Shown piece after piece: positions 6,800-13,448 of a stretch of 13,509 bases of DNA. This stretch comes from DATELY01 sp035276085 (GTDB lineage: Bacteria > Pseudomonadota > Gammaproteobacteria > Steroidobacterales > Steroidobacteraceae), in contig DATELY010000177.1 in the NCBI GenBank assembly GCA_035276085.1, positions 1 through 13,509 of the forward strand. The letters are read 5' to 3'. The position numbers and the translations under genes were made by a program. Positions within the stretch are counted from its first letter, which is position 1; the number at the start of each line of letters is the position of its first letter. The notes below the pieces were generated by a model. It was given only the letters and a program-made list of their open reading frames with translations, searched no databases and was not told the origin of the DNA.

Positions 6800-9700
6800 A
6801 TGAGCTCAACTCCACGCCAGCGCATCGTTCGCGAGCGGCGGCAGTACAACCAATGGGTTGCCACGCAGACGCTCGAAGACTACGCACTGCGCTACACACC
6901 CGAACGCGCCCGCCGTTCCTCGTTCCGCGTGGGCAATACAGCCCTCGGGCCCATCTCGTTTCTTGCGTGCGAAGCGATCGGCGGCGCGCTGACCCTCAGC
7001 TACGGCTTTACGAATGCCACGTGGGCCATCGTGGTGTTCTGTTTCTTGATGTTCGTGATCGGCCTGCCGATCTGCTACTACGCCGCCAAGTACGGTGTCG
7101 ACATCGACCTGCTCACTCGCGGTGCAGGCTTCGGCTACATGGGATCGACGCTCACCTCGCTCATCTACGCATCGTTCACGTTCCTGCTGTTCTCGATCGA
7201 AGCGACGATCCTGTCGATGGCGTTGCGGATGATGTTCGACATCCCGCTATGGGTGGCGCACCTGTTCAGCTCGCTGATCGTCATTCCCATCGCCATCTAC
7301 GGCTTCAGCTTCATCAGCCGCATGCAGCTGGCGACTCAGCCCTTGTGGCTGGCGCTGCAGTTCATCCCGATCGTGTACATCGCCTGGAAGAATCCCGCCG
7401 ATCTCGTGGGCTGGACCGAATTTGCCGGCAAGCACGGCAATGCGGATGGCACGATCAACTGGATGTTGTTCGGCATGGCGGGCTCGATCCTGCTCTCGCT
7501 GCTGCCGCAGATTGGCGAACAGGTGGACTACCTGCGCTTCTTGCCCACACGCAAGAAGCACAATCGTGTGGGTTGGTGGGCAGCGTTGCTGGCAACCGGC
7601 CCGGGCTGGGTCGTGGTGGGCGGCTTCAAGATCCTGCTGGGTTCGTTCCTGGCCGTGGTCGCAATTCGCCACGGCGTGCCGCTCGACATGGCGGACGAGC
7701 CCACCGAGATGTACTACCTGACGTTCCGCGAAACCGTGCAGTCGCCCACGTTCGCGCTCGTCCTCATGGGCGTGTTCGTGATCGTCTGCCAGCTCAAGAT
7801 CAATGTGACCAATGCCTACGCCGGCTCCATCGCCTGGTCGAACTTCTTCTCGCGTCTCACGCACAGCCATCCGGGTCGCGTGGTGTGGCTCGTGTTCAAT
7901 GTCCTGCTCGCGCTACTGCTGATGCAGAGCGGTATCTTCGGCGCGATTGAGAGCATCCTCACGATCTACGCGAACTTCGCTGCCGGATGGATCGGTGCGT
8001 TGACCGCCGACCTCGTCATCAACAAGCCGCTCGGCTTCAGTCCGCCGCACATCGAGTTCAAACGCGCGCATCTCTACGACATCAATCCCGTCGGCGTCGG
8101 CGCGCTCGCACTCTCGGTAATCCTCTCCAGTCTCGCCTTCTTCGGTGCGCTGGGTGACGTCGCACAGTCGCTCTCCCCCTTCATCGCACTCGTCGTGGCG
8201 TTCTTGACCGCTCCGCTCATCGCGTGGGCGACGAAGGGACGCTACTACCTCGCCCGGCAACCGAGCGAGCTGCAGGACGCTCACGAGATTCGTTGCACGA
8301 TTTGTGAGAACGCATTCGAACGTGCGGATGTGGCGCTGTGTCCTGCCTACTCCGGTCCCATCTGCTCGCTGTGCTGCACGCTCGAAGCGCGGTGTCGCGA
8401 TCTTTGCAAGACGGATAGTCGCTTTACGCAGCAACTCACGACGTTCCTCACCTGGCTGCTGCCGGCGCGGTTCGCAGCACTCATCCATACGCGTGCCGCG
8501 CAGTTCTTCGGCTTGCTGCTCACGTTCAACGTGGCGACGGGGCTGTTGCTGTCGTTCATCTTCCATCAGTACGCGGACGCGGTACCTGAAACACGGTCGG
8601 CGATCAGCACGACGCTGTGGATCGTGTTCCTCGCTCTGCTGCTGCTTTCAGGGGTCGCCGCGTGGTTGATCGTGCTGGCACACGAAAGCCGGCGCGGCGC
8701 GGAGGCGGACTCGCAGCGACAAACCTCGATGCTCATGGATGAGATCGAAGCACACCAACGCACCGACGCCGCGTTGCAGAAGGCGAAGGAAGTGGCTGAA
8801 GCGGCCAACGTCGCGAAGACGCGTTACATCGTCGGCATCAGCCACGAGATCCGCACGCCGCTGAACTCGATCTTCGGGTATGCACAGTTGCTCGAGCGCG
8901 GCGCCGCCGGCCCGTCGGACAACGCCATCCGCGTGATCCGCCGCAGCGCCGAGCACATGGCCAATCTCGTCGACGGCCTGCTGGACATCTCCAAGATCGA
9001 AAACGGCATGTTGCATCTCATGCGGGACAAGGTGCAGCTCGTCGAGTTTCTCGATCAGATCGTCGACATGTTCCGCCTGCAGGCTGCGGCCAAGGGCATC
9101 GAGTTCCGGTTTCACCGCCCGCCGCATCTGCCGCTGTACGTGCACACGGACGAGAAGCGCCTGCGGCAGATTCTCATCAACCTGATGTCGAACGCGATCA
9201 AGTACACCGAGCGCGGGCACGCGAGCTTGACCATGCGCTATCGCAGTCAGGTGGCGGAGTTCGAAGTCTCGGATACGGGCGTGGGCATTCCGCCGGAGGA
9301 TCTCGAGCGCGTCTTCGAACCGTTCGAGCGCGGACGCGGCGCCAACGTGCTCGCGGTGCCCGGCACAGGCTTGGGATTGACCATCACGAAGCTGCTGACG
9401 CAGATCATGGGCGGCGAGATCCTTGCCCGCAGCACGCCAGGGGAAGGCACGACCTTCACAGTGCGCGTCATGTTGTCGGAAGTGACGCACAGCAATGTCG
9501 AGGCGACACCGCGTCGGGCGCGAGACTATGCGGGAGCCCGGATGACGATCCTGCTCATCGACGACGACCATGCTCACATCGACATCGTTCAGAGTCTGCT
9601 CAAGAGCCTGCACTTCGACGTGCTGGTTGCGAACAACGGGCGGGCGGGCCTGCAACTGGCGAACGAGCACGTGCCGGACCTGGCCATGGTGGACATCTCG

Positions 9701-10159
9701 ATGCCGGATCTGAATGGGTGGGATGTCGTGCGAGAGCTGCGCCAAAGCGAGCGACTGCAGCGACTGAAGGTCATCATGGTCTCAGCCAATGCTCACGAGT
9801 ACACGGCGGGCGGCAACGAAGAAGAGCTGCACGATGCCTTTGTGATGAAACCGATCGACGTGCAGCTCCTGCTCGAGTGCGTGGGCGAGCTGTTGGGATT
9901 GAAGTGGATCTACGAGCCCACGGTACCCGTGGTGTCGCAACCCGTTGGCGTGTTGCCGAGCAGCTCGCGGCACCACATCGACGACCTCTATCAGCTCGGC
10001 CGCATTGGCCACGTGCGTGGCATCCAGGCAAAACTGCACGAAATCGAATCCGAAGATCCCTCGAACAAACCGTTCGCGGTACACATGCGCGGCCTGGTGG
10101 CGAACTTCGATCTGAAGCGCTACATGACCGTGCTGGAGGCGATGAGAAAGAATGCGTAA
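6800..10159 (+). CDS. NCS1 permease-histidine kinase-receiver fusion (hybrid sensor kinase)
   Basis: 1119-residue inner-membrane hybrid sensor. In order: nucleobase:cation symporter-1 (NCS1)-like permease, about 44-485; a Cys-rich module with C499, C502, C514, C522, C525, C526, C532, C536; two further membrane helices (about 567-591 and 604-631); a short coiled coil; HisKA with SHEIRTP and phospho-acceptor H682; HATPase with N-box N798, DTGVGIP 825-831 and GTGLGL 855-860; a receiver with acidic IDDD near 920-923, phospho-acceptor D965, S995 and K1017; and a C-terminal tail of about 70 residues. The open frame extends 106 codons upstream through the repeat element; ATG 6800 (or 6788) was chosen because MSSTPRQRIVRERRQYNQW begins family-like sequence. 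No strong Shine-Dalgarno is seen. Likely senses a nucleobase-like or other nitrogen compound by transport or binding; the ligand is unknown. Confidence 0.85.
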   Translation: MSSTPRQRIVRERRQYNQWVATQTLEDYALRYTPERARRSSFRVGNTALGPISFLACEAIGGALTLSYGFTNATWAIVVFCFLMFVIGLPICYYAAKYGVDIDLLTRGAGFGYMGSTLTSLIYASFTFLLFSIEATILSMALRMMFDIPLWVAHLFSSLIVIPIAIYGFSFISRMQLATQPLWLALQFIPIVYIAWKNPADLVGWTEFAGKHGNADGTINWMLFGMAGSILLSLLPQIGEQVDYLRFLPTRKKHNRVGWWAALLATGPGWVVVGGFKILLGSFLAVVAIRHGVPLDMADEPTEMYYLTFRETVQSPTFALVLMGVFVIVCQLKINVTNAYAGSIAWSNFFSRLTHSHPGRVVWLVFNVLLALLLMQSGIFGAIESILTIYANFAAGWIGALTADLVINKPLGFSPPHIEFKRAHLYDINPVGVGALALSVILSSLAFFGALGDVAQSLSPFIALVVAFLTAPLIAWATKGRYYLARQPSELQDAHEIRCTICENAFERADVALCPAYSGPICSLCCTLEARCRDLCKTDSRFTQQLTTFLTWLLPARFAALIHTRAAQFFGLLLTFNVATGLLLSFIFHQYADAVPETRSAISTTLWIVFLALLLLSGVAAWLIVLAHESRRGAEADSQRQTSMLMDEIEAHQRTDAALQKAKEVAEAANVAKTRYIVGISHEIRTPLNSIFGYAQLLERGAAGPSDNAIRVIRRSAEHMANLVDGLLDISKIENGMLHLMRDKVQLVEFLDQIVDMFRLQAAAKGIEFRFHRPPHLPLYVHTDEKRLRQILINLMSNAIKYTERGHASLTMRYRSQVAEFEVSDTGVGIPPEDLERVFEPFERGRGANVLAVPGTGLGLTITKLLTQIMGGEILARSTPGEGTTFTVRVMLSEVTHSNVEATPRRARDYAGARMTILLIDDDHAHIDIVQSLLKSLHFDVLVANNGRAGLQLANEHVPDLAMVDISMPDLNGWDVVRELRQSERLQRLKVIMVSANAHEYTAGGNEEELHDAFVMKPIDVQLLLECVGELLGLKWIYEPTVPVVSQPVGVLPSSSRHHIDDLYQLGRIGHVRGIQAKLHEIESEDPSNKPFAVHMRGLVANFDLKRYMTVLEAMRKNA

Positions 10160-11075
10160 CGAAACCATGCGTCGCGACACCGTCCTGGTCGTGGACGACA
10201 CACCCGAGACATTGGGTTTTCTGACCGACACGCTCGACCACGCCGGCTTCACGGTGCTCATCGCCACCGATGGCGAAAGCGCGCTCGATCTCGTCGATCA
10301 GATCACGCCCGACCTCGTGCTGCTCGATGCCGTCATGCCGGGTATGAACGGGTTCGAAACCTGCCGGCGATTGAAGCGCGAGAAGATGCTCACTCATCTG
10401 CCAATCATCTTCATGACGGGCTTGAGCGAAACCGAGCACGTCGTGGAGGGCTTGGCCGCCGGCGGCGTCGACTATGTGACGAAGCCGATCATCGTCGATG
10501 AGCTCCTGGCCCGCATTCGAGTGCATCTGGCGAACGCGCGTACTGCATCCGGCACGCATGCCGCGCTGGATGCCAGCGGTCGCTTCCTGCTCGCCACCGA
10601 TCGCTCAGGACGGATGCTCTGGTGCACACCGAAAGCGCGCCAGCTCCTCGCTGAGCTCTTTCCCTCCCATGGCGAACAAGGCGCCAGCCTGCCGCCGGCG
10701 CTGGTCGAGCAGCTCTTACAGCTCCGCCAGGACGGCCACAAGACCCAGCCGCGCTCGCAATTGGAGAGCGCAGGCCGGCGGTTGGAGATCTCCATGCTGA
10801 GCCCCATCGGACCCGATGAGCTGCTGTTCCGACTCGCGGACCTGAGCAGTGGAGCCGACGAGCAGGTCCTGCAGAGCTCCCTCGCGCTCACCACGCGCGA
10901 ATCCGAAGTGCTGCTCTGGATCAGCCGCGGCAAGTCCAACCGCGAGATCGGCGAGATCCTCACCATCAGCCCCCGAACGGTGAACAAACATCTGGAGCAG
11001 ATCTTCGAGAAGCTCGGCGTGGAGAACCGTGCATCCGCTGCGGCACGCGCGGTGAGGACGTTGGCTCGCGGGTGA
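10152..11075 (+). CDS. NarL/LuxR-type response regulator, partner of the NCS1 kinase
   Basis: 307-residue DNA-binding response regulator. The receiver domain (about 8-125) has acidic D15/D16, phospho-acceptor D59 in LVLLDAVMPG, T89 and K111, so it is complete. A middle segment (about 137-240) with FLLATDRSGRMLWCTPKARQLL looks PAS-like. The C-terminal LuxR helix-turn-helix spans about 245-300 (LTTRESEVLLWISRGKSNREIGEILTIS, written here as its start and end: LTTRESEVLL and PRTVNKHLEQIFEKLGVENR). The ATG overlaps the kinase stop by 8 nt, indicating coupling and a cognate pair. Since the kinase has its own receiver, phosphate may flow H682 to D965 and to D59, or directly; no separate HPt protein is seen. 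Likely targets are the divergent porin-urt operon and its own operon. Confidence 0.9.
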   Translation: MRNETMRRDTVLVVDDTPETLGFLTDTLDHAGFTVLIATDGESALDLVDQITPDLVLLDAVMPGMNGFETCRRLKREKMLTHLPIIFMTGLSETEHVVEGLAAGGVDYVTKPIIVDELLARIRVHLANARTASGTHAALDASGRFLLATDRSGRMLWCTPKARQLLAELFPSHGEQGASLPPALVEQLLQLRQDGHKTQPRSQLESAGRRLEISMLSPIGPDELLFRLADLSSGADEQVLQSSLALTTRESEVLLWISRGKSNREIGEILTISPRTVNKHLEQIFEKLGVENRASAAARAVRTLARG

Positions 11076-11081
11076 TGTGCG

Positions 11082-11141
11082 CTTAAACGTCAGCCATCAC
11101 GCGCGTGTGCCTTCGCACGTCGCGTGATGGCCTTGTCGGGC
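11082..11141 (-). repeat. attC-like hairpin and possible bidirectional terminator at the array end
   Basis: An 11-bp near-perfect stem (GCCATCACGCG-type arms; CCATCACGCG 11094-11103 and CGCGTGATGG 11121-11130) with a nested GTGC/GCAC hairpin. On the minus strand it is bounded by GCCCGAC and GTTTAAG, which resemble R'' and R' boxes with one or more mismatches. It sits between two convergent genes, so it may act as a terminator for both. The last attC of the cassette array would be expected exactly here; as an attC it is degenerate. Confidence 0.45.
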
Positions 11142-11166
11142 GTCACTTGCCCTTTAGCTGCCCCGA

Positions 11167-11580
11167 TCAGTGCCCTTCAATCTTGTGCCGCTGCTTGTGA
11201 CCCAGAAAATAATGACATCGCAAGACGCACTTTGTGACTAGCGGCCCGAGGCCACTCTTGCGGCCAAAGCGCCACATCGTTTCAATTGTATTCTGACCGC
11301 CATCGTCCTGCGCCGCTTTGATCGTAGAGACGCGCGCCAGCTCGTCGGTTTCCTCGAGCGCGATTTCCCCGGCCTTCAAGTCGAAGTGCTTGTGGAGCAG
11401 GCAGATTCCAAATCTGTTTTCGTAACCGTGCTTCGCGATGACTTCTCGAAGCTCTTCCAGTACCGCATAGTCTTTGTCCCCAAGAGGGCTCACATCATCT
11501 ATGTGCGTGAGCGTAGTCCACTGTACTGTTTCTAGCGCCAGCTTCGAGAAGGTTCTTGGGGCCTGCTTAATTTGCATCAT
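11167..11580 (-). CDS. Cassette-encoded protein of unknown function with HKHF motif
   Basis: 137 residues, apparently soluble. I do not recognise a named family. Visible features are GICLLHKHFDL in the middle, the acidic EIALEETDEL after it, and a Cys/His-rich tail with CVLRCHYFLGHKQRHKIEGH, which could bind a metal. The start ATG at 11578-11580 is preceded by AGGAG with a 5-nt gap, better than the ATG five codons upstream. An attC-like R' box lies about 30 nt upstream and another attC-like hairpin after the stop, so it forms a cassette. Composition is lower in GC than the urt genes, fitting acquisition. Confidence 0.75.
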   Translation of the reverse strand: MMQIKQAPRTFSKLALETVQWTTLTHIDDVSPLGDKDYAVLEELREVIAKHGYENRFGICLLHKHFDLKAGEIALEETDELARVSTIKAAQDDGGQNTIETMWRFGRKSGLGPLVTKCVLRCHYFLGHKQRHKIEGH

Positions 11581-11608
11581 CGTTACTCCTGTCAATGTGC
11601 TCCGGCAT

Positions 11609-11673
11609 GTATAACGCGAATAAACTGCAAGGATCAGAGTCGTCGAGGTCTTGAGGAAAGTCTGATGTTGGGC
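11609..11673 (-). repeat. Degenerate attC-like site between the SLATT and 137-residue cassettes
   Basis: Read on the minus strand it starts with GCCCAAC (a full match to the RYYYAAC R'' pattern) and ends with GTTATAC (GTTRRRY with one mismatch), enclosing ATCAGA/TCTGAT and CAAG/CTTG arms. The arms pair less well than at 12820-12909. Position, length (65 bp) and orientation fit a cassette junction. The 97 bp between it and the SLATT stop contain nothing recognisable beyond a repeated CCCAGGCC. Confidence 0.45.
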
Positions 11674-11770
11674 GCTGAACTAGCGCGGCCACGGCCTGGG
11701 TGGTCCTGGACTAGGCTCGGGTCGCGGTATTGGCCTGGGATACTCTCTATGGTGTAGCACGACGAGGCCC

Positions 11771-12292
11771 CTATTCGACGGGAATGAAAAAGGACTCCTT
11801 GGGAAGTTCCTTGTTGATCTGATCGAAAATCTGATCCTGCAACTTTTTCCGCTGCATTTCCCTGGGTTCGAGCTCGCGAGCTCTGAGAAGACATCTCTGC
11901 GCAACAGCGAATCGCGCCCTAAGATCTTGATCATAAGCTTGCCTTTGCGCGGTCAGACTGCGAATTTCGTCCAATTCAGACTCCACGGTGCGGTATCTGG
12001 TAATAGTCGCTTCATAAAGTTGCATTGCTTCGGACCAACCTAAGAAAGGCTTTGCCACGCAAATAACCGCAGTCACAGCGACGAGAACACCCCATGCGAT
12101 GGACCCGTAGTTGGTTGTCCAGACGGGAAGAGCTGCGATGGCTGAAGACGGCACGAAGATCGCCAAAGTTACTTCGATCCAGCGATTGAGGCGCTGCACC
12201 GGTGAGAGCATCGCAACGTAATAGGCAGCGCCATATCGTGCCGTGCGCAGCGCATCGTAAACTTCCCACACTGGGTGCGTCTTTGCGTTCAT
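11771..12292 (-). CDS. Two-TM SLATT-like membrane protein
   Basis: 173 residues. The N-terminal helix MNAKTHPVWEVYDALRTARYG leads to two transmembrane segments (about 38-58, VTLAIFVPSSAIAALPVW, and 64-86, IAWGVLVAVTAVICVAKPFLG), then a long charged helical tail containing ESELDEIRSLTAQRQAYDQDL and ending LPKESFFIPVE. This layout matches the SLATT group (SMODS- and SLOG-associating two-TM effector), which is predicted to form pores in conflict systems; assignment here is by architecture, not a database match. No nucleotidyltransferase or SLOG partner is next to it, so it is a solo version. The ATG lies just inside the cassette junction; GAGG sits 10 nt upstream. A plain membrane protein of unknown role is the alternative. 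Confidence 0.7.
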   Translation of the reverse strand: MNAKTHPVWEVYDALRTARYGAAYYVAMLSPVQRLNRWIEVTLAIFVPSSAIAALPVWTTNYGSIAWGVLVAVTAVICVAKPFLGWSEAMQLYEATITRYRTVESELDEIRSLTAQRQAYDQDLRARFAVAQRCLLRARELEPREMQRKKLQDQIFDQINKELPKESFFIPVE

Positions 12293-12316
12293 GGAGCGTC
12301 AGCCTCGAGCTCTTGG

Positions 12317-12377
12317 CACACACGCCGTCATTGAGCCGCGCGCGTCCGCGCACGTCGGTTCGAACAATTTGTTATGC
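12317..12377 (-). repeat. attC-like site after the XRE cassette
   Basis: On the minus strand: R'' GCATAAC (12377-12371), 5-nt spacer, L'' GTTCGAACCG, then a GC-rich loop and L' CGGCTCAAT, which pairs with L'' if one C is left unpaired and two G-T wobbles are allowed, then GTGTGTG in the R' position (poor match to GTTRRRY). The TAA of the XRE gene lies inside the R'' box. The single unpaired base is on the same side as at 12820-12909, so the orientation agrees. Confidence 0.55.
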
Positions 12378-12632
12378 CGCAGATTGTTGCTCGGCGTCCC
12401 AACCGGGAAAAACCAGCACTGCGGGGTGACACTTGAGGGCACGAGCAAGAACCTTGGCGCGCTCCACCCCAAGGCTCACTCGATCGTTCTCAATGGCGGA
12501 GATTGTTGCCTGAGGAATGCCGGTGAGTTCGGCCAACTGATTCTGGCTCAGCTCTTGGAGCTCGCGAACGATGCGCACCGACTCGCCGACACTCACCGTG
12601 ATGCGGCGCTTGGCTGGACGAAACTGGCTCAT
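12372..12632 (-). CDS. XRE-family helix-turn-helix regulator, possible HigA-like antitoxin
   Basis: 86-residue Cro/CI-type DNA-binding protein. The helix-turn-helix covers about 28-66, with LSQNQLAELTGIPQATISAI as the two core helices and GVERAKVLARALKCHPAVL closing the fold; the tail ends EQQSAA, encoded partly by the attC. GGAGG lies 6 nt before the ATG, a strong site. HigA-like antitoxins have this size and such a tail, and they follow their toxin; the sequence just upstream holds only short open frames (12633-12733), so a partner toxin is absent or broken. A stand-alone repressor is the alternative. Confidence 0.85.
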   Translation of the reverse strand: MSQFRPAKRRITVSVGESVRIVRELQELSQNQLAELTGIPQATISAIENDRVSLGVERAKVLARALKCHPAVLVFPGWDAEQQSAA

Positions 12633-12710
12633 TTATGGCCTCCGATAATCGTGCGCAGTGACCGACACAACTTGGAAAAGCTGATCCACTGCCACTACAC
12701 GGTATGACAT
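12633..12710 (-). pseudogene. Possible C-terminal remnant of a ParE/HigB-type toxin
   Basis: A 25-codon frame from ATG 12710 ends with TAA directly before the XRE ATG. Its sequence, MSYRVVAVDQLFQVVSVTAH then DYRRP, resembles in pattern the final beta strands of RelE/ParE-fold toxins (YRVVY, VVVLAVAH, RR). The frame stays open upstream only to about 12779, far short of a full toxin. Resemblance is by eye and the piece is short. Confidence 0.25.
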
Positions 12711-12733
12711 TCGTAGTGCTTGTACTTTGCCAT
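12695..12733 (-). other. 12-codon open frame with a strong ribosome binding site
   Basis: AGGGAGG lies 4 nt before an ATG that encodes MAKYKHYECHTV and then a TAG. In the same frame after the TAG, sequence stays open for 21 more codons and ends in a TGA overlapping the XRE ATG (ATGA). It could be a leader peptide or the 5' end of a gene cut by a nonsense mutation. It overlaps the toxin-like frame, so at most one of the two readings is right. Confidence 0.25.
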
Positions 12734-12819
12734 CGAGCCTCCCTGATGAGCTGTCCCCACCGCTCACTACACCGATCAAACCTCACGCTGAAGCAGCAAT
12801 CAAGGACTTTTTTCTACAG

Positions 12820-12909
12820 ACTCAACGCCGCGAACAAGCCGCGAGCAAAGCGCGTAGCGGTTTGCGAGTCGAGCACGCGAAACGTGCGGGCTTGATTCGC
12901 TTGTTATGC
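12820..12909 (-). repeat. attC recombination site (best preserved)
   Basis: Read on the minus strand: R'' GCATAAC (12909-12903), L'' GCGAATCAAGC (12900-12890), a 40-50 nt loop with inner hairpin GCACG/CGTGC (12873-12887), L' GCTTGTTCGC (12839-12830) and R' GTTGAGT (12826-12820). L'' and L' pair over 10 bp with one extrahelical base, T opposite nothing (plus-strand A at 12895). R'' fits RYYYAAC in all but one position and R' fits GTTRRRY fully. Total length 90 bp, normal for attC. The unpaired base is in the R''-side arm, which sets the cassette orientation as minus strand. Confidence 0.8.
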
Positions 12910-12924
12910 ATCTCGTTTGTGGAT

Positions 12925-13248
12925 CTAGTTCGGATAAACCTGGATTCCTTGCACTTCGCAACGGCCAGCCTGAATTCTGTCGGTGAACATTTGGACCAAG
13001 ACTTGTTTTGAACCCATAAGCGCCGAAAGTGCGATTGCGATAAGGGACTTTGCTCCCGGCGTGCTCGGATTGATATACGCGCCGTCTGGACAAGAAGGAT
13101 GATTTTGGTCCAAGAATACAAACACTGCTCCACCGGCGAACTCTTCGTATCCAGCCACACTTGTTATATTGGCCTTTGGGGCAGCTACCACATCAGCTAT
13201 TGCCGGGACAGACATGAGTAGAAGTGAACATGCAAAGAGAGTTTTCAT
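12925..13248 (-). CDS. Small secreted protein of unknown function (cassette)
   Basis: 107 residues with a clear signal peptide: MKTLFACSLLLMSVPAIA, cleavage predicted after residue 18 (AIA/DV). The mature protein of about 89 residues has two cysteines, C53 and C97, likely a disulfide, and the stretch CPDGAYINPSTPGAKSLIAI, typical in style of small periplasmic proteins found scattered in proteobacterial genomes; I cannot name the family. The ATG at 13246-13248 follows GGGAGG with a 6-nt gap and starts the signal peptide directly, so it is preferred to the ATG nine codons upstream. An attC follows the stop by 15 nt. Confidence 0.8.
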   Translation of the reverse strand: MKTLFACSLLLMSVPAIADVVAAPKANITSVAGYEEFAGGAVFVFLDQNHPSCPDGAYINPSTPGAKSLIAIALSALMGSKQVLVQMFTDRIQAGRCEVQGIQVYPN

Positions 13249-13316
13249 TTCAGACCTCCCATCGATTTGAACCATCCCGCCTTGCTCTTGTGACGAAATC
13301 GCGGCTGCGTTTTAAC

Positions 13317-13408
13317 GACACACTGGTGTCAGGTTTGCGTTGTTGCATTCGCGTTAAGGTCGGACACACTGGTGTCAGGTTTGCGTTGTTGCATTCGCGT
13401 TAAGGTCG
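13317..13408. repeat. Perfect tandem duplication, 2 x 46 bp
   Basis: Bases 13317-13362 and 13363-13408 are identical. Each unit begins with a small hairpin GACAC-ACTG-GTGTC and ends with GTTAAGGTCG, the L' arm of the neighbouring attC. The copy is exact, so it is recent or maintained. It lies between the attC and the start of the secreted-protein gene and is likely part of that gene's upstream region. Confidence 0.92.
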
Positions 13409-13448
13409 GGCGCGTTTAGCACGTCGCCCCTTCAACGCGTTGTTAGAT
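13399..13448 (-). repeat. attC-like site after the edge ORF, R' box unclear
   Basis: On the minus strand: R'' ATCTAAC (13448-13442, full match to RYYYAAC), 5-nt spacer, L'' GTTGAAGG (13436-13429), and L' CCTTAAC (13405-13399) pairing with L'' if one G stays unpaired, plus inner GGGCG/CGCCC. The unpaired base lies on the same side as at 12820-12909. Beyond L' no good GTTRRRY is found; GTTAAAA at 13316-13310, past the 46-bp duplication, is the nearest candidate. Confidence 0.6.

Noticed and set aside
11674..11770. Proline-rich frameshifted extension of the SLATT-like protein (PRPIPRPEPSPGPPRPWPR)
   Set aside because: The normal stop after SFFIPVE gives a natural end, and the proline run lies in a different frame over GC-rich spacer.
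13317..13408. CRISPR-like repeat
   Set aside because: Only two directly adjoining copies with no spacer between them; it is a tandem duplication.
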